From an uncultured Opitutaceae bacterium (GTDB taxonomy: Bacteria; Verrucomicrobiota; Verrucomicrobiia; Opitutales; Opitutaceae): a stretch of 7,485 bases of DNA. The position numbers were made by a program, and so were the translations under genes. Shown here one piece after another: positions 1 through 5,742 of the stretch. The DNA is taken from positions 1-7,485 of the forward strand of contig CALFNJ010000516.1 of the NCBI GenBank assembly GCA_937902865.1, written 5' to 3'. The number at the start of each line of letters is the position of its first letter. Position 1 is the first letter of the stretch. Under the pieces are notes generated by a model. It ran no database searches and was not told the origin of the DNA. It saw only the letters and a program-made list of their open reading frames with translations.

Positions 1-1542
1 GACGAAGGGCACGCGGAGTTCCAGCGAATGGCGCATGCTCATCACGTCGCTGTCCCGGAGCAGCACGTCCGCCATGTAGGTCCGCAGTTCCCAGGCGCTG
101 ATCGTCTCGAATTCGCCCGCGTCCTCGAGCTCGCGCGTGAGCGCTTCCAGTTCGGGATGGTGGGCACGGGCCTGAGCGGACGAGAACAGGTTCAGGTCGG
201 GATTGAGCAGGGAGCGGCGCGTCCGGCCGTCGAAGACCCGGCGCTGCAGCGCCGCGAGCTCGGGGAGGTTGCGCGCGTGCTGCAGGAAATCCGCGAGCTT
301 GCGGCGGCGGGTGTCGCCGCGCCGCAGCTGGGCCACGAGCCGGTCGCGCAGCGCCCGTGGCAGCGTCCGCCACCACGGGAGCCAGCGCGCGAGACGAGGG
401 AGATCCCGGAACGAGGGATAACCGCCGAACAGTTCGTCGCCGCCGAGGCCCGAGAGCGCGACGGTCACGCCGCCGGCGCGGGCGGCCTGGCTCGCGTAGT
501 AGGTATTGATGCCATCGCCGGTTGGCTGGTCGAGGTGGGCGAGGATGCCGCCGAGATCGCCGGCCAGACGGGAGCCGGTGAGTTCGACCGGGTGATGCTC
601 GGTGCCGAAATGACGTGCGGTCTGCGCCGCGGCCTCCGCTTCGGAAAAGTCGGCCTCGGGAAAGGTGATCGAGAATGTTTTCAGCCGGGCGCCGCCGATC
701 CGGCTCATCAGGCCGACGACGACGGCCGAGTCGAGGCCGCCCGACAGGAACGCGCCCACCGGCACGTCCGCGATCACATGCGCGCGGATGGTGGTTTCGA
801 GACGCGCCCGCAGTTCGGTGGTGAAGGCCTCGCGCGTGGCGCAGACGTCCTGCGACCGCGGGATCGTGCCGAACGTCCAATGGCTGCGCACCGCGAGCTG
901 GCCGGCCTTCCAGACGGCGCATTCGCCCGGCCGCAGGCTGCGCACACCGCGGTAGATCGTGCGGGGCGCCGGCACGGCGAGCCAGGCGAGATAGCTCGAA
1001 ACGGATTGCGAATCGATCTCCGCGGCGAACGCGCGGGACGCGAGCAGCGCGTTCAGCTCGGAGGCGAAGAGCAGGGGGCCGCCGGTCTCATGGCGGAAAT
1101 ACAGCGGCTTGATGCCGAATGCGTCGCGGGCAAGGAACAGGCTTTTTTCCTGCGCATCCCAGACGGCGAAGGCGAACATGCCCTGCAGGCGCGGCAGGCA
1201 GCGCTCGCCCCACTGCGCGTAGGCCGCGAGCAGGACTTCGGTGTCGCATTGCGTCCGGAAGGAATGCCCGGCCGCGGCGAGCTCCCGCCGCAGCGCCTGG
1301 AAATTGTAGATCGCCCCGTTGAAAATGAGGGTGAAGCGACCATCGGGCGTCACCATCGGCTGATGCCCGTTCGCCGGATCGAAGATCGCCAGCCGGCGCA
1401 TGCCGAGGGTCGCGTCGCCGCACGCGACGATGCCCTCGTCGTCCGGGCCGCGATGGACCATGGCTCCGCACATCCGCCTCACGGCGGCCAGGCGGTCCTC
1501 CGGTGAGATCCGGGAGTTGGCAAATCCGGCTATGCCGCACAT
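1..1542 (-). CDS. asnB: Asparagine synthase (glutamine-hydrolysing), class II amidotransferase; 3' end cut by window edge
   Basis: The frame is open from ATG at 1542 to base 1 (514 residues) with no stop, so the C-terminus is missing, probably about 100 residues judging from the family. The enzyme makes asparagine, or amidates a related carboxylate, from aspartate, glutamine and ATP in the cytoplasm. The start is fixed by MCGIAGF: Cys2 becomes the N-terminal nucleophile of the glutaminase domain (about 2-165), with RGPDDEG at 31-37 and FNGAIYNF at 74-81. The synthase domain follows, with the ATP PP-loop SGGLDS at 267-272, LSGLGGDELFGGY at 363-375 and SLELRVPF at 506-513. The DQPTGDGINTYY stretch (338-349) resembles AsnB paralogues often found in exopolysaccharide clusters. 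That substrate context is inference and no such cluster is visible. The usual NGE glutamine-binding motif reads NGA here (Ala77). No Shine-Dalgarno sequence precedes the ATG. Confidence 0.95.
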   Translation of the reverse strand, partial: MCGIAGFANSRISPEDRLAAVRRMCGAMVHRGPDDEGIVACGDATLGMRRLAIFDPANGHQPMVTPDGRFTLIFNGAIYNFQALRRELAAAGHSFRTQCDTEVLLAAYAQWGERCLPRLQGMFAFAVWDAQEKSLFLARDAFGIKPLYFRHETGGPLLFASELNALLASRAFAAEIDSQSVSSYLAWLAVPAPRTIYRGVRSLRPGECAVWKAGQLAVRSHWTFGTIPRSQDVCATREAFTTELRARLETTIRAHVIADVPVGAFLSGGLDSAVVVGLMSRIGGARLKTFSITFPEADFSEAEAAAQTARHFGTEHHPVELTGSRLAGDLGGILAHLDQPTGDGINTYYASQAARAGGVTVALSGLGGDELFGGYPSFRDLPRLARWLPWWRTLPRALRDRLVAQLRRGDTRRRKLADFLQHARNLPELAALQRRVFDGRTRRSLLNPDLNLFSSAQARAHHPELEALTRELEDAGEFETISAWELRTYMADVLLRDSDVMSMRHSLELRVPFV

Positions 1543-1556
1543 GGCGTCAGGCCGGA

Positions 1557-1590
1557 GCCCGGGAAGGCTTCGCCCCGTCGCTTCCCGGGC
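1557..1590. repeat. Inverted repeat in the asnB leader
   Basis: There are perfect 10-bp arms, GCCCGGGAAG at 1557-1566 and CTTCCCGGGC at 1581-1590, with a 14-base loop. The stem lies 15 bases upstream of the asnB ATG on the minus strand, so if the leader is transcribed it would fold just before the start codon. No T-run follows, so it is not an obvious terminator. A role in regulating asnB translation, or as a protein site, is only a guess. Confidence 0.5.
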
Positions 1591-1626
1591 GGAAGGACTG
1601 GGTGAATGTAAAACACGTTGGGGGCC

Positions 1627-1659
1627 AAAACGGAAAAGCCGGGGCTAACTCCCCAGCTT
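1627..1659 (-). terminator. Intrinsic terminator downstream of the DJ-1/PfpI gene
   Basis: Read on the minus strand, the stem AAGCTGGGG (1659-1651), loop AGTTAG and stem CCCCGGCTT (1644-1636) pair with one mismatch. They are followed directly by the T-rich tail TTCCGTTTT. The stem starts 62 bases past the stop codon of the gene ending at 1722 and lies before asnB. This is the expected place for a rho-independent terminator separating the two co-oriented genes. It implies that asnB has its own promoter between about 1543 and 1630; I could not identify a convincing one. Confidence 0.6.
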
Positions 1660-1721
1660 CGACAGACTTCAGCAGACTCGCTCGGCGACGCAATCCCGTT
1701 GCTTTTGCGTAGAGTTACTCA

Positions 1722-2264
1722 TCAGGCGCAAATGGACTGGGCGACCTCCCGGGCCTTGGCTGCGGAGACGAGCTTGCTCACGAGCAGCAGCCCGAAATCG
1801 AGCGCGGTTCCGGCGCCGCGGCCGGTGAGCAGGCGTCCGTCGGCCACGACGCGCTCCTGCGCGAGGATGGCGGGCAGTTCGTTCGCGACGGAGAAATGGG
1901 CGGTGTACCGTTTGCCCGCGAGGAGCCCGGCGTCATGCAGCACGGCCGGCGCGGCGCAGATCGCCGCCAGCCAACGGTCGGCGGCGTGCTGGCGCAGCGC
2001 GCGCTCGCGAACGCGGGGATCGGCGCGGAGGCGGGCCGTGCCGGGGCCGCCGGGCAGGAAGAGGCAGTCGAACTCGCGCTCGCCGACGGCGGCGAGCGTC
2101 GTGTCGGCGTGCAGCGTGATGCCGCTGCGTCCGGTGACGTGCGGGCTGCCGTCGGCCAGGGCGGCAGTGGTGACATCGACGCCGGCGCGCCGCAGCAGGT
2201 CGAGGGGGGTGATCGCTTCTATTTCCTCAAAACCCTCCGCGAGGATTGCGAGAACCGTGGGCAT
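1722..2264 (-). CDS. DJ-1/PfpI (YajL-like) family protein
   Basis: This 180-residue protein is of the usual DJ-1/YajL length with a single flavodoxin-like domain. The proposed start is ATG at 2264, giving MPTVLAILAEGFEEIEA, which matches the family N-terminus. An in-frame GTG at 2300 would add 12 unconserved residues. The conserved Glu is in EGFEEIE (Glu16) and the nucleophilic-elbow Cys is in AAICAAPAVL (Cys103). LFLPGGPG (68-75) and TGRGAGTALDFGLLLV (147-162) are further family signatures. Family members are redox-sensing or protective proteins, proposed to act as glyoxalases, deglycases or chaperones; the exact activity cannot be read from sequence. No Shine-Dalgarno sequence precedes the ATG. 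The gene is divergent from the SDR gene with 18 bp between start codons, so its promoter must lie inside that gene's 5' end. Confidence 0.9.
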   Translation of the reverse strand: MPTVLAILAEGFEEIEAITPLDLLRRAGVDVTTAALADGSPHVTGRSGITLHADTTLAAVGEREFDCLFLPGGPGTARLRADPRVRERALRQHAADRWLAAICAAPAVLHDAGLLAGKRYTAHFSVANELPAILAQERVVADGRLLTGRGAGTALDFGLLLVSKLVSAAKAREVAQSICA

Positions 2265-2282
2265 GGTTTGAAATTGAAGGGA

Positions 2283-3197
2283 ATGACTGCCGATGCCCAC
2301 GGAAATCTTTCAGGAAAACGCCTGGTTGTATTTGGTTGTGGTTACGTTGGCGGCGAGCTGGCGCGGCAGGCACGGCGGCGCGGGCTGACCGTGGCGGCGC
2401 TGACCCGCAATCCGGCGAAGGCGGCGGCGCTGCGGGCCGACGGCATCACGGCGATCGAGGCCGACCTAGCCGGAGAGACCTGGCATCCGCTGCTGCCGGA
2501 CGGCGCGGACTTCGTGGTCAATTGCGTGAGCTCCGGCGGTGCGGGCGTGGCGGGTTATCGGCACAGCTATGTCGACGGCATGCGCTCGATCCTGACTTGG
2601 GCGCAGCGCCAGCGTCAGCCCGTGCAGACCATGGTCTATACCAGCAGCACATCGGTTTATCCGCAGGGCGGGGGAGCGCGCGTGGACGAGGACGCACCGA
2701 CCGCCGAAGCAGGGGAAACCGGCCGAATCCTGCTCGAGGCCGAGACGCTGCTGCGGGACGCGAGTCCGGCCCGCCGGCGCGCCTTTGTGCTTCGGCTCGC
2801 CGGCATCTATGGACCGGGCCGGCATCGCCTGCTGGACCAGGTGCGGACGGGTGAAGTGAGCGGGCGGGCGCAGGATCATCTGAACCTCATTCACCGCGAC
2901 GACATCTGCGCGGCGATCTGGCGGACGCTGACGGCGCCGTCCGCACATGACGGCGGAACCTTCAACGTCGCGGACAACGCCGCGGCGACCCGCGACGAGA
3001 TCACCCGCTGGCTGGCGGAGCGGTTGGGGGTTCCGCCGCCGCGCTTTTCCGAGGCGCCACCGTCGGGCCGCCGGACCACGACGCCCGACCGCATCATCGC
3101 GAACGACCGGTTGAAGCGCGAACTCGGCTGGGCGCCGGCCTTTCCGAGTTTTCGCGAGGGTTACGCGGCGATGCTGCTGGCCTCAGAGGCCAAGTAA
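2283..3197 (+). CDS. Atypical SDR / YeeZ-like NAD(P)-binding protein (NAD-dependent epimerase family)
   Basis: The protein has 304 residues from ATG at 2283, preceded by a close AAGG (2277-2280). The open frame extends back to 1896, but that part is antisense to the DJ-1 gene and unlike any SDR, so it is excluded. A Rossmann nucleotide-binding site, VVFGCGYVGGEL, has the GxGxxG glycines at 18, 20 and 23. YTSSTSVY at 119-126 gives the serine region. The usual catalytic YxxxK is absent; the matching place reads TGRILLEAE (146-154), as in the E. coli YeeZ type of atypical SDR. LRLAGIYGPGR (170-180) and NLIHRDDICAAI (201-212) are typical of extended SDRs, and GTFNVADN (225-232) fits the C-terminal substrate lobe. 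The substrate is unknown, and catalysis may be lost or altered. No partner gene in the window points to a pathway. Confidence 0.88.
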   Translation: MTADAHGNLSGKRLVVFGCGYVGGELARQARRRGLTVAALTRNPAKAAALRADGITAIEADLAGETWHPLLPDGADFVVNCVSSGGAGVAGYRHSYVDGMRSILTWAQRQRQPVQTMVYTSSTSVYPQGGGARVDEDAPTAEAGETGRILLEAETLLRDASPARRRAFVLRLAGIYGPGRHRLLDQVRTGEVSGRAQDHLNLIHRDDICAAIWRTLTAPSAHDGGTFNVADNAAATRDEITRWLAERLGVPPPRFSEAPPSGRRTTTPDRIIANDRLKRELGWAPAFPSFREGYAAMLLASEAK

Positions 3198-3262
3198 CAA
3201 GGGACGGGTAACAAGGGCCAAGGGAAAATCCCAAAGGGCCAAATCCCAAACGCCAAAGAATC
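3198..3262. repeat. Low-complexity CCAAA/CCCAAA-type intergenic sequence
   Basis: Directly after the SDR stop codon, the plus strand has two AACAAGGG-like units and then reiterated words such as AAGGGCCAAGGG, AATCCCAAAGGGCC, AAATCCCAAACGCC and CCAAAG. The CCAAATCCCAAA words recur on the minus strand just upstream of ybaB (5743-5779), which suggests a dispersed degenerate family. No coding potential is visible. Confidence 0.5.
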
Positions 3263-3286
3263 AGGCGGTGGATCTCGGGCCTGATT
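3259..3286. terminator. Possible weak terminator hairpin after the SDR gene
   Basis: AATCAGGC (3259-3266) and GCCTGATT (3279-3286) form a perfect 8-bp stem with a 12-base loop, 61 bases after the SDR stop. The plus-strand tail is only TTTACG, so termination on that strand is doubtful. The stem could instead be a decayed repeat. Confidence 0.3.
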
Positions 3287-3326
3287 TACGGGAGATCAGT
3301 GCCAATGGCGGAGGTGGGGAGGAGAT

Positions 3327-3396
3327 GGCTGCAAAGAGGCGCAGAACACGCAAAAACAGAGATCCCTTTTTGCGTCGTTTGCGCCTCTTTGCGGCC
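3327..3396. repeat. Long imperfect inverted repeat between convergent genes
   Basis: Arms of 30 bp (3327-3356 and 3367-3396) match at 26 of 30 positions around a 10-base loop. The shared core is GCAAAGAGGCGCA with an ACGCAAAAA end. The repeat lies 38 bp beyond the stop of the minus-strand SGNH gene and 130 bp beyond the stop of the plus-strand SDR gene. It could therefore serve as a bidirectional barrier or RNA-stabilising hairpin. It has no clean U-tract, so it is called a repeat rather than a terminator. Confidence 0.7.
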
Positions 3397-3434
3397 AATC
3401 CGGATCGGCCTTCGCTTTGGCTCTCGGGCGCCGC

Positions 3435-4180
3435 TCAGAGCAGCTTGGCCAGCAGCGGATCCAGCTCCGCGGCCCACATCTCGTAACCCTCGACGGTGAG
3501 ATGCAGCTTGTCGGGGCCGAGGCCCTTCCAGCTGTCTCCCGCCGGGGTCATTTTTTCCGCCAGATCGAGGTAATAGACATCGCGGTCATTGGCATAGGTG
3601 CGCGTGATCGCGTTGACCGCGGCCATCTTGTCGTTGGCGCGGGCGTTGGGCAGGATGCTCATCAGGATCACTTTCACGCCGGGGAAGGTCTGCTGGGTTT
3701 TCTGCAGCACCGCCTTCACGCCGGCGGCGATGTCCGCGGGCGTATTCGGCGTGTTGTTCGTGCCGATCATGAGCACGGCGATCTTCGGCCGGAACGAGGC
3801 CACGTCCATGTGCTCGAGGCGCCAGAGCGTGTGCTGGGTCGCGTCCGCCCCGACGCCGAAGTCGAGGGCGTGGCGGGAGGCGTAATGCTTTTCCCAGACC
3901 TCCTTCCCGCGCTGAACCCAGCCCTGGGTGATGGAATCGCCGATGAAGATGAGGTCGCACGGCTTCCCCTTCATCTCCGCGACGAGCGCCTCGCAGGCAT
4001 GATTGTCGGCGGCATGGCGCCCGGTGTAGTTCGAATCGCTCGGCACGGTGGTCGACTCCGGCCGGCGCGCCGGGGCGGCGGCAGTGTCCGCCCCCAGGAA
4101 ACGAGTGGAGTGGCACAAGCGATGGCGGCCGTCAGCAGAAGCAGTGATCGAATATTCATGGGAAAAAAGAAAATCCGCAT
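3435..4180 (-). CDS. Secreted SGNH/GDSL hydrolase (PAF-acetylhydrolase-like), apparent frameshift after the signal peptide
   Basis: The catalytic domain is open from 4118 to 3435 in one frame. Its blocks are FIGDSITQGW (Ser62 counted from 4118), GTNNTP (Asn121) and DKLHLTVEGY (Asp203, His206), which make a complete SGNH set. The family hydrolyses esters, often acetyl groups on carbohydrates; the substrate here is unknown. The only start in that frame near the domain is a TTG at 4118. In another frame, ATG at 4180 follows GGAAAGG at a six-base distance and encodes a signal peptide (MNIRSLLLLTAAIACATP after a short MRIFFFP lead). One extra G in the five-base run at 4091-4095 would join the two as VSWGADTAAAPA. 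I therefore annotate one exported protein of about 249 residues broken by a one-base deletion. Sequencing error, a recent mutation or slippage expression are all possible. The stop is at 3435. Confidence 0.82.
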
Positions 4181-4186
4181 CTAGCG

Positions 4187-4194
4187 CCTTTCCG
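4187..4194 (-). promoter_or_regulatory. Ribosome binding site deciding the SGNH hydrolase start
   Basis: Read on the minus strand, GGAAAGG is followed by CGCTAG and then ATG (4180). This is a good purine-rich site at a normal spacing. Neither the ATG at 4159 nor the TTG at 4118 has such a site. It supports translation starting in the signal-peptide frame, and hence the frameshift call. Confidence 0.5.
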
Positions 4195-4303
4195 GATTCG
4201 ACAATTTCAACCGCGCGCAGAAGTCATGCGACTGACCGAGCTTTTCACGTCCAATCAGCGAAACCGAACCTGTGACCCGGTTCCCATCGCCTGTCTCCTG
4301 TTT

Positions 4304-4378
4304 TGGTGCGGGCGGAGGGAGTCGAACCCTCGTTTCATGCTTGGGAAGCACACGTGATAGCCGTTATACTACGCCCGC
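4304..4378 (-). tRNA. tRNA-Gly (anticodon CCC), CCA end encoded
   Basis: The minus strand gives acceptor arm GCGGGCG (4378-4372) paired with CGCCCGC (4314-4308), and the anticodon loop TTCCCAA with anticodon CCC, which reads GGG. The T-arm is GAGGG-TTCGACT-CCCTC, the discriminator is A, and CCA is encoded at 4306-4304. The total is 75 bases including CCA. The sequence closely resembles E. coli tRNA-Gly(CCC), with the same GCGGGCGTAG 5' end and CTTCCCAAGC loop region. The anticodon stem has two G-T pairs and the D-stem is short with one A-C mismatch, but the fold is otherwise clear. It is a lone tRNA between the SGNH gene and the repeat-rich gap. Confidence 0.95.
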
Positions 4379-4447
4379 AGGGAACAGGACGCCGATCCTC
4401 CGCCAAAACGCGGGACGTTGACAAGACCGGACGCGCGCTCAGCGCGT

Positions 4448-4480
4448 GATTTTCGAGTTTGGATTCTCGATTTTCGATTG
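4448..4480 (-). repeat. AT-rich dispersed repeat, copy 1 (left outer arm around REPIN 1)
   Basis: On the minus strand this reads CAATCGAAAATCGAGAATCC followed by AAACTCGAAAATC. It is the inverted partner of 4651-4683, with 31 of 33 positions matching. The unit is built from reiterated AAAATCG/AAAATCC-like words. The two arms bracket the REPIN at 4509-4615. Confidence 0.8.
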
Positions 4481-4508
4481 AGCAATCCCGACCCGCAGAA
4501 CTTTCGGC

Positions 4509-4615
4509 TCCGGAAGGTAGGGCGCGTTATCTCTAACGCGCCGAAACGTCATCCGCGTTTCAAGATCCGCTGAACCGAACCGGCGCGTTAAGGATAACGC
4601 GCCCTACCTTCCGGA
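4509..4615. repeat. REPIN 1: inverted pair of REP hairpins with GTAG heads
   Basis: Arms of 35 bp (4509-4543 and 4581-4615) match at 33 positions across a 37-base spacer. Each arm contains GTAG (4517-4520; CTAC at 4604-4607) followed by a perfect hairpin: GGCGCGTTA, a four-base loop, and TAACGCGCC (4521-4542 and 4582-4603). The two mismatches between copies lie only in the loops, TCTC against TCCT. A GTAG head beside a palindrome is the known signature of REP sequences handled by RAYT (TnpA-REP) transposases, and paired inverted REPs form a REPIN. No RAYT gene is in this window. Confidence 0.8.
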
Positions 4616-4650
4616 ATTTCAGATCATCAACCCTCAAGACCCCGGCAAAC

Positions 4651-4683
4651 CAATCGAAAATCGAGAATCCAAAATCCAAAATC
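4651..4683 (+). repeat. AT-rich dispersed repeat, copy 2 (right outer arm, touching the recR stop)
   Basis: It reads CAATCGAAAATCGAGAATCC followed by AAAATCCAAAATC on the plus strand. Its last bases overlap the recR stop codon (TCA on the plus strand at 4682-4684). It is inverted relative to copies 1 and 3 and parallel to copy 4. Confidence 0.8.
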
Positions 4684-5278
4684 ACGAATACTCTCTCCGC
4701 CCCTCCAGCGCGCTCTTGAGCGTCACGGAGTCGGCGTAAAGCACGCCTCCGCCGCTTGGCAGGCCGAAGCCGATGCGGGAGACCTTTACCGGATGAGCGG
4801 GCGGCAGGTGCTCCGTCAGATAATGACAGGTCGCCTCGCCTTCGACGTCGTTGGAGAGCGCGAGGATGAATTCCCGCACGCCGCCTGCCTCGACACGGGC
4901 GAGGAGCGAACGGAGGTTCAAGTCATCGGGGCCGACGCCATTGATCGGTGACAGCTTGCCGTGGAGGACGTGATAGACGCCGCGAAACGCGCCCGAGCGC
5001 TCGATTGCGACGAGATCGGGCACGTGCTCGACGACGCAGATCACTCCTCCGTCGCGCCGTTCGTCCGCGCAGATCTCGCAAAGCTCGCCCTCCGCCAGGT
5101 TGCCGCAGCGCACGCACCGCCGCACCGCTCCGGCCGCCTCCTGCAGCGCCGCGACCAGCGCCGGCAGCTGCGCCGGCTTCTCGACCAGCAGGTGGAGCGC
5201 GATCCGCTCCGACGAGCGATAGCCGAGCCCCGGCAGCTGCTTCAGCTGCTTCTGGAGTTTTTCAAAGGCGGGGGTCAC
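4682..5278 (-). CDS. recR: Recombination mediator protein RecR
   Basis: This 198-residue protein is of normal RecR length. RecR works with RecF and RecO to load RecA on gapped single-stranded DNA in the cytoplasm. In order it shows a helix-hairpin-helix region (LPGLGYRSSERIALHLL, 15-31), a four-cysteine zinc finger (Cys55, 58, 67, 70) and a Toprim domain from VICVVE (about 79) to IGFGLPSGGG (169-178). The C-terminal walker-like tail reads GGVLYADSVTLKSAL. This is slightly off the common GGDLEYADEVTL, so one acidic residue is lost. The start is GTG at 5278, giving MTPAFEKL as in the family. No Shine-Dalgarno sequence precedes it; AT-rich repeat sequence touches the start codon. The stop codon overlaps another copy of the repeat. 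It lies 155 bp downstream of ybaB in the same direction. Confidence 0.97.
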   Translation of the reverse strand: MTPAFEKLQKQLKQLPGLGYRSSERIALHLLVEKPAQLPALVAALQEAAGAVRRCVRCGNLAEGELCEICADERRDGGVICVVEHVPDLVAIERSGAFRGVYHVLHGKLSPINGVGPDDLNLRSLLARVEAGGVREFILALSNDVEGEATCHYLTEHLPPAHPVKVSRIGFGLPSGGGVLYADSVTLKSALEGRREYS

Positions 5279-5282
5279 GAAA

Positions 5283-5312
5283 TTTTCGATTTTTGATTCT
5301 CGATTTTCGATT
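5283..5312 (-). repeat. AT-rich dispersed repeat, copy 3 (upstream of recR)
   Basis: On the minus strand it reads AATCGAAAATCGAGAATC, then A, then AAAATCGAAAA. It matches the inverted copy at 5402-5431 at 29 of 30 positions. Only four bases (AATTTC-like, AT-rich) separate it from the recR GTG, so it takes the place of the normal ribosome-binding region. Confidence 0.8.
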
Positions 5313-5401
5313 CGCTACCAGTCGGCAGTGCAGACCACGCAAGACGCCCGCGGCGATTGAATGACACTGTCCTCGAAAGGGGAGCTGCCACGGTCCGCCG
5401 C

Positions 5402-5431
5402 AATCGAAAATCGAGAATCCAAAATCGAAAA
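5402..5431 (+). repeat. AT-rich dispersed repeat, copy 4 (touching the ybaB stop)
   Basis: It reads AATCGAAAATCGAGAATC, then C, then AAAATCGAAAA, and ends two bases before the ybaB stop codon (5434-5436). It is paired in inverted orientation with copy 3 across an 89-base spacer (5313-5401). That spacer holds no recognisable gene and no GTAG hairpin. Confidence 0.8.
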
Positions 5432-5433
5432 CC

Positions 5434-5742
5434 TCAGAACATTCCCGGCATCTGGAATGCCGAGGTCACCTTCTGCATCTCGGCGTCGTTGTATTCCTTC
5501 GACTGCTTGGCGGCGTCCTGGATCGCGGCGAGGACCGTGTCGGACACCAGCTTGGCGTCCTCCTTGAGGAACTCGGGATCGAGCGAAAGCGCGAGGAACT
5601 TGCCCGCGCCGTTGATCTTGATCTTCACGGCTCCGCCGCCGCTGGTGACCTCGATCTCCTTCGCCTCGAGCTGGGTCTGGAGCGCCTCGATGCCGCGCTG
5701 CATTTTCTGAGCTTGTTTGAGAAGTTTGCCTACGCCGGCCAT
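5434..5742 (-). CDS. ybaB: YbaB/EbfC family nucleoid-associated DNA-binding protein
   Basis: This 102-residue protein is of normal YbaB length. The chosen start is ATG at 5742, giving MAGVGKLLKQAQKMQ, which is the usual family N-terminus. The open frame reaches 5802, but the extra 20 residues come from repeat sequence. The helix 3-30 (KLLKQAQKMQRGIEALQTQL) is followed by the conserved strand region TSGGGAVKIKINGAGKFLAL (33-52), DPEF, and a C-terminal helix with many Ala, Lys and Glu. The last residues, FQMPGMF, are Met-rich as in many homologues. YbaB dimers bind DNA and are linked to nucleoid structure. The ybaB-recR order is widely conserved, usually after dnaX; dnaX is not adjacent here. 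No Shine-Dalgarno sequence is present; AT-rich CCAAATC repeats lie directly upstream. Confidence 0.95.
   Translation of the reverse strand: MAGVGKLLKQAQKMQRGIEALQTQLEAKEIEVTSGGGAVKIKINGAGKFLALSLDPEFLKEDAKLVSDTVLAAIQDAAKQSKEYNDAEMQKVTSAFQMPGMF

Noticed and set aside
28..1506. A 492-codon open frame on the plus strand
   Set aside because: It is fully antisense to asnB, whose motifs are unmistakable. High GC keeps the opposite frame open, and the product is rich in Arg, Ala, Gly and Glu with no recognisable domain.
1896..2282. N-terminal extension of the SDR protein by 129 residues
   Set aside because: It overlaps the DJ-1 gene in antisense and does not resemble an SDR. The Rossmann fold begins just after the ATG at 2283, which has an AAGG in front.
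3417..4184. A 255-codon plus-strand open frame opposite the SGNH hydrolase
   Set aside because: The minus strand carries all SGNH catalytic blocks. The plus frame is rich in His, Arg and Gly and has no domain.
4256..4290. GAACC/GGTTC stem just downstream of the tRNA as its terminator
   Set aside because: The stem is only five pairs with an eight-base loop and no T-run.
4418..4446. Perfect TTGACA on the plus strand, and TTGTCA on the minus strand upstream of the tRNA, as promoter -35 boxes
   Set aside because: No acceptable -10 box lies 16-18 bases downstream in either direction. The plus-strand candidate would also drive no gene before the repeats.
4682..5278. recR as cargo of a transposon because inverted repeats flank it
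   Set aside because: No transposase is present, other copies of the repeat do not flank genes in the same way, and recR has its conserved ybaB neighbour. The bracketing is kept only as a finding.
4448..5431. CRISPR array suggested by four copies of one repeat
   Set aside because: The copies alternate in orientation, spacing is irregular (about 90 to 600 bp), a gene lies between them, and no cas gene is present.
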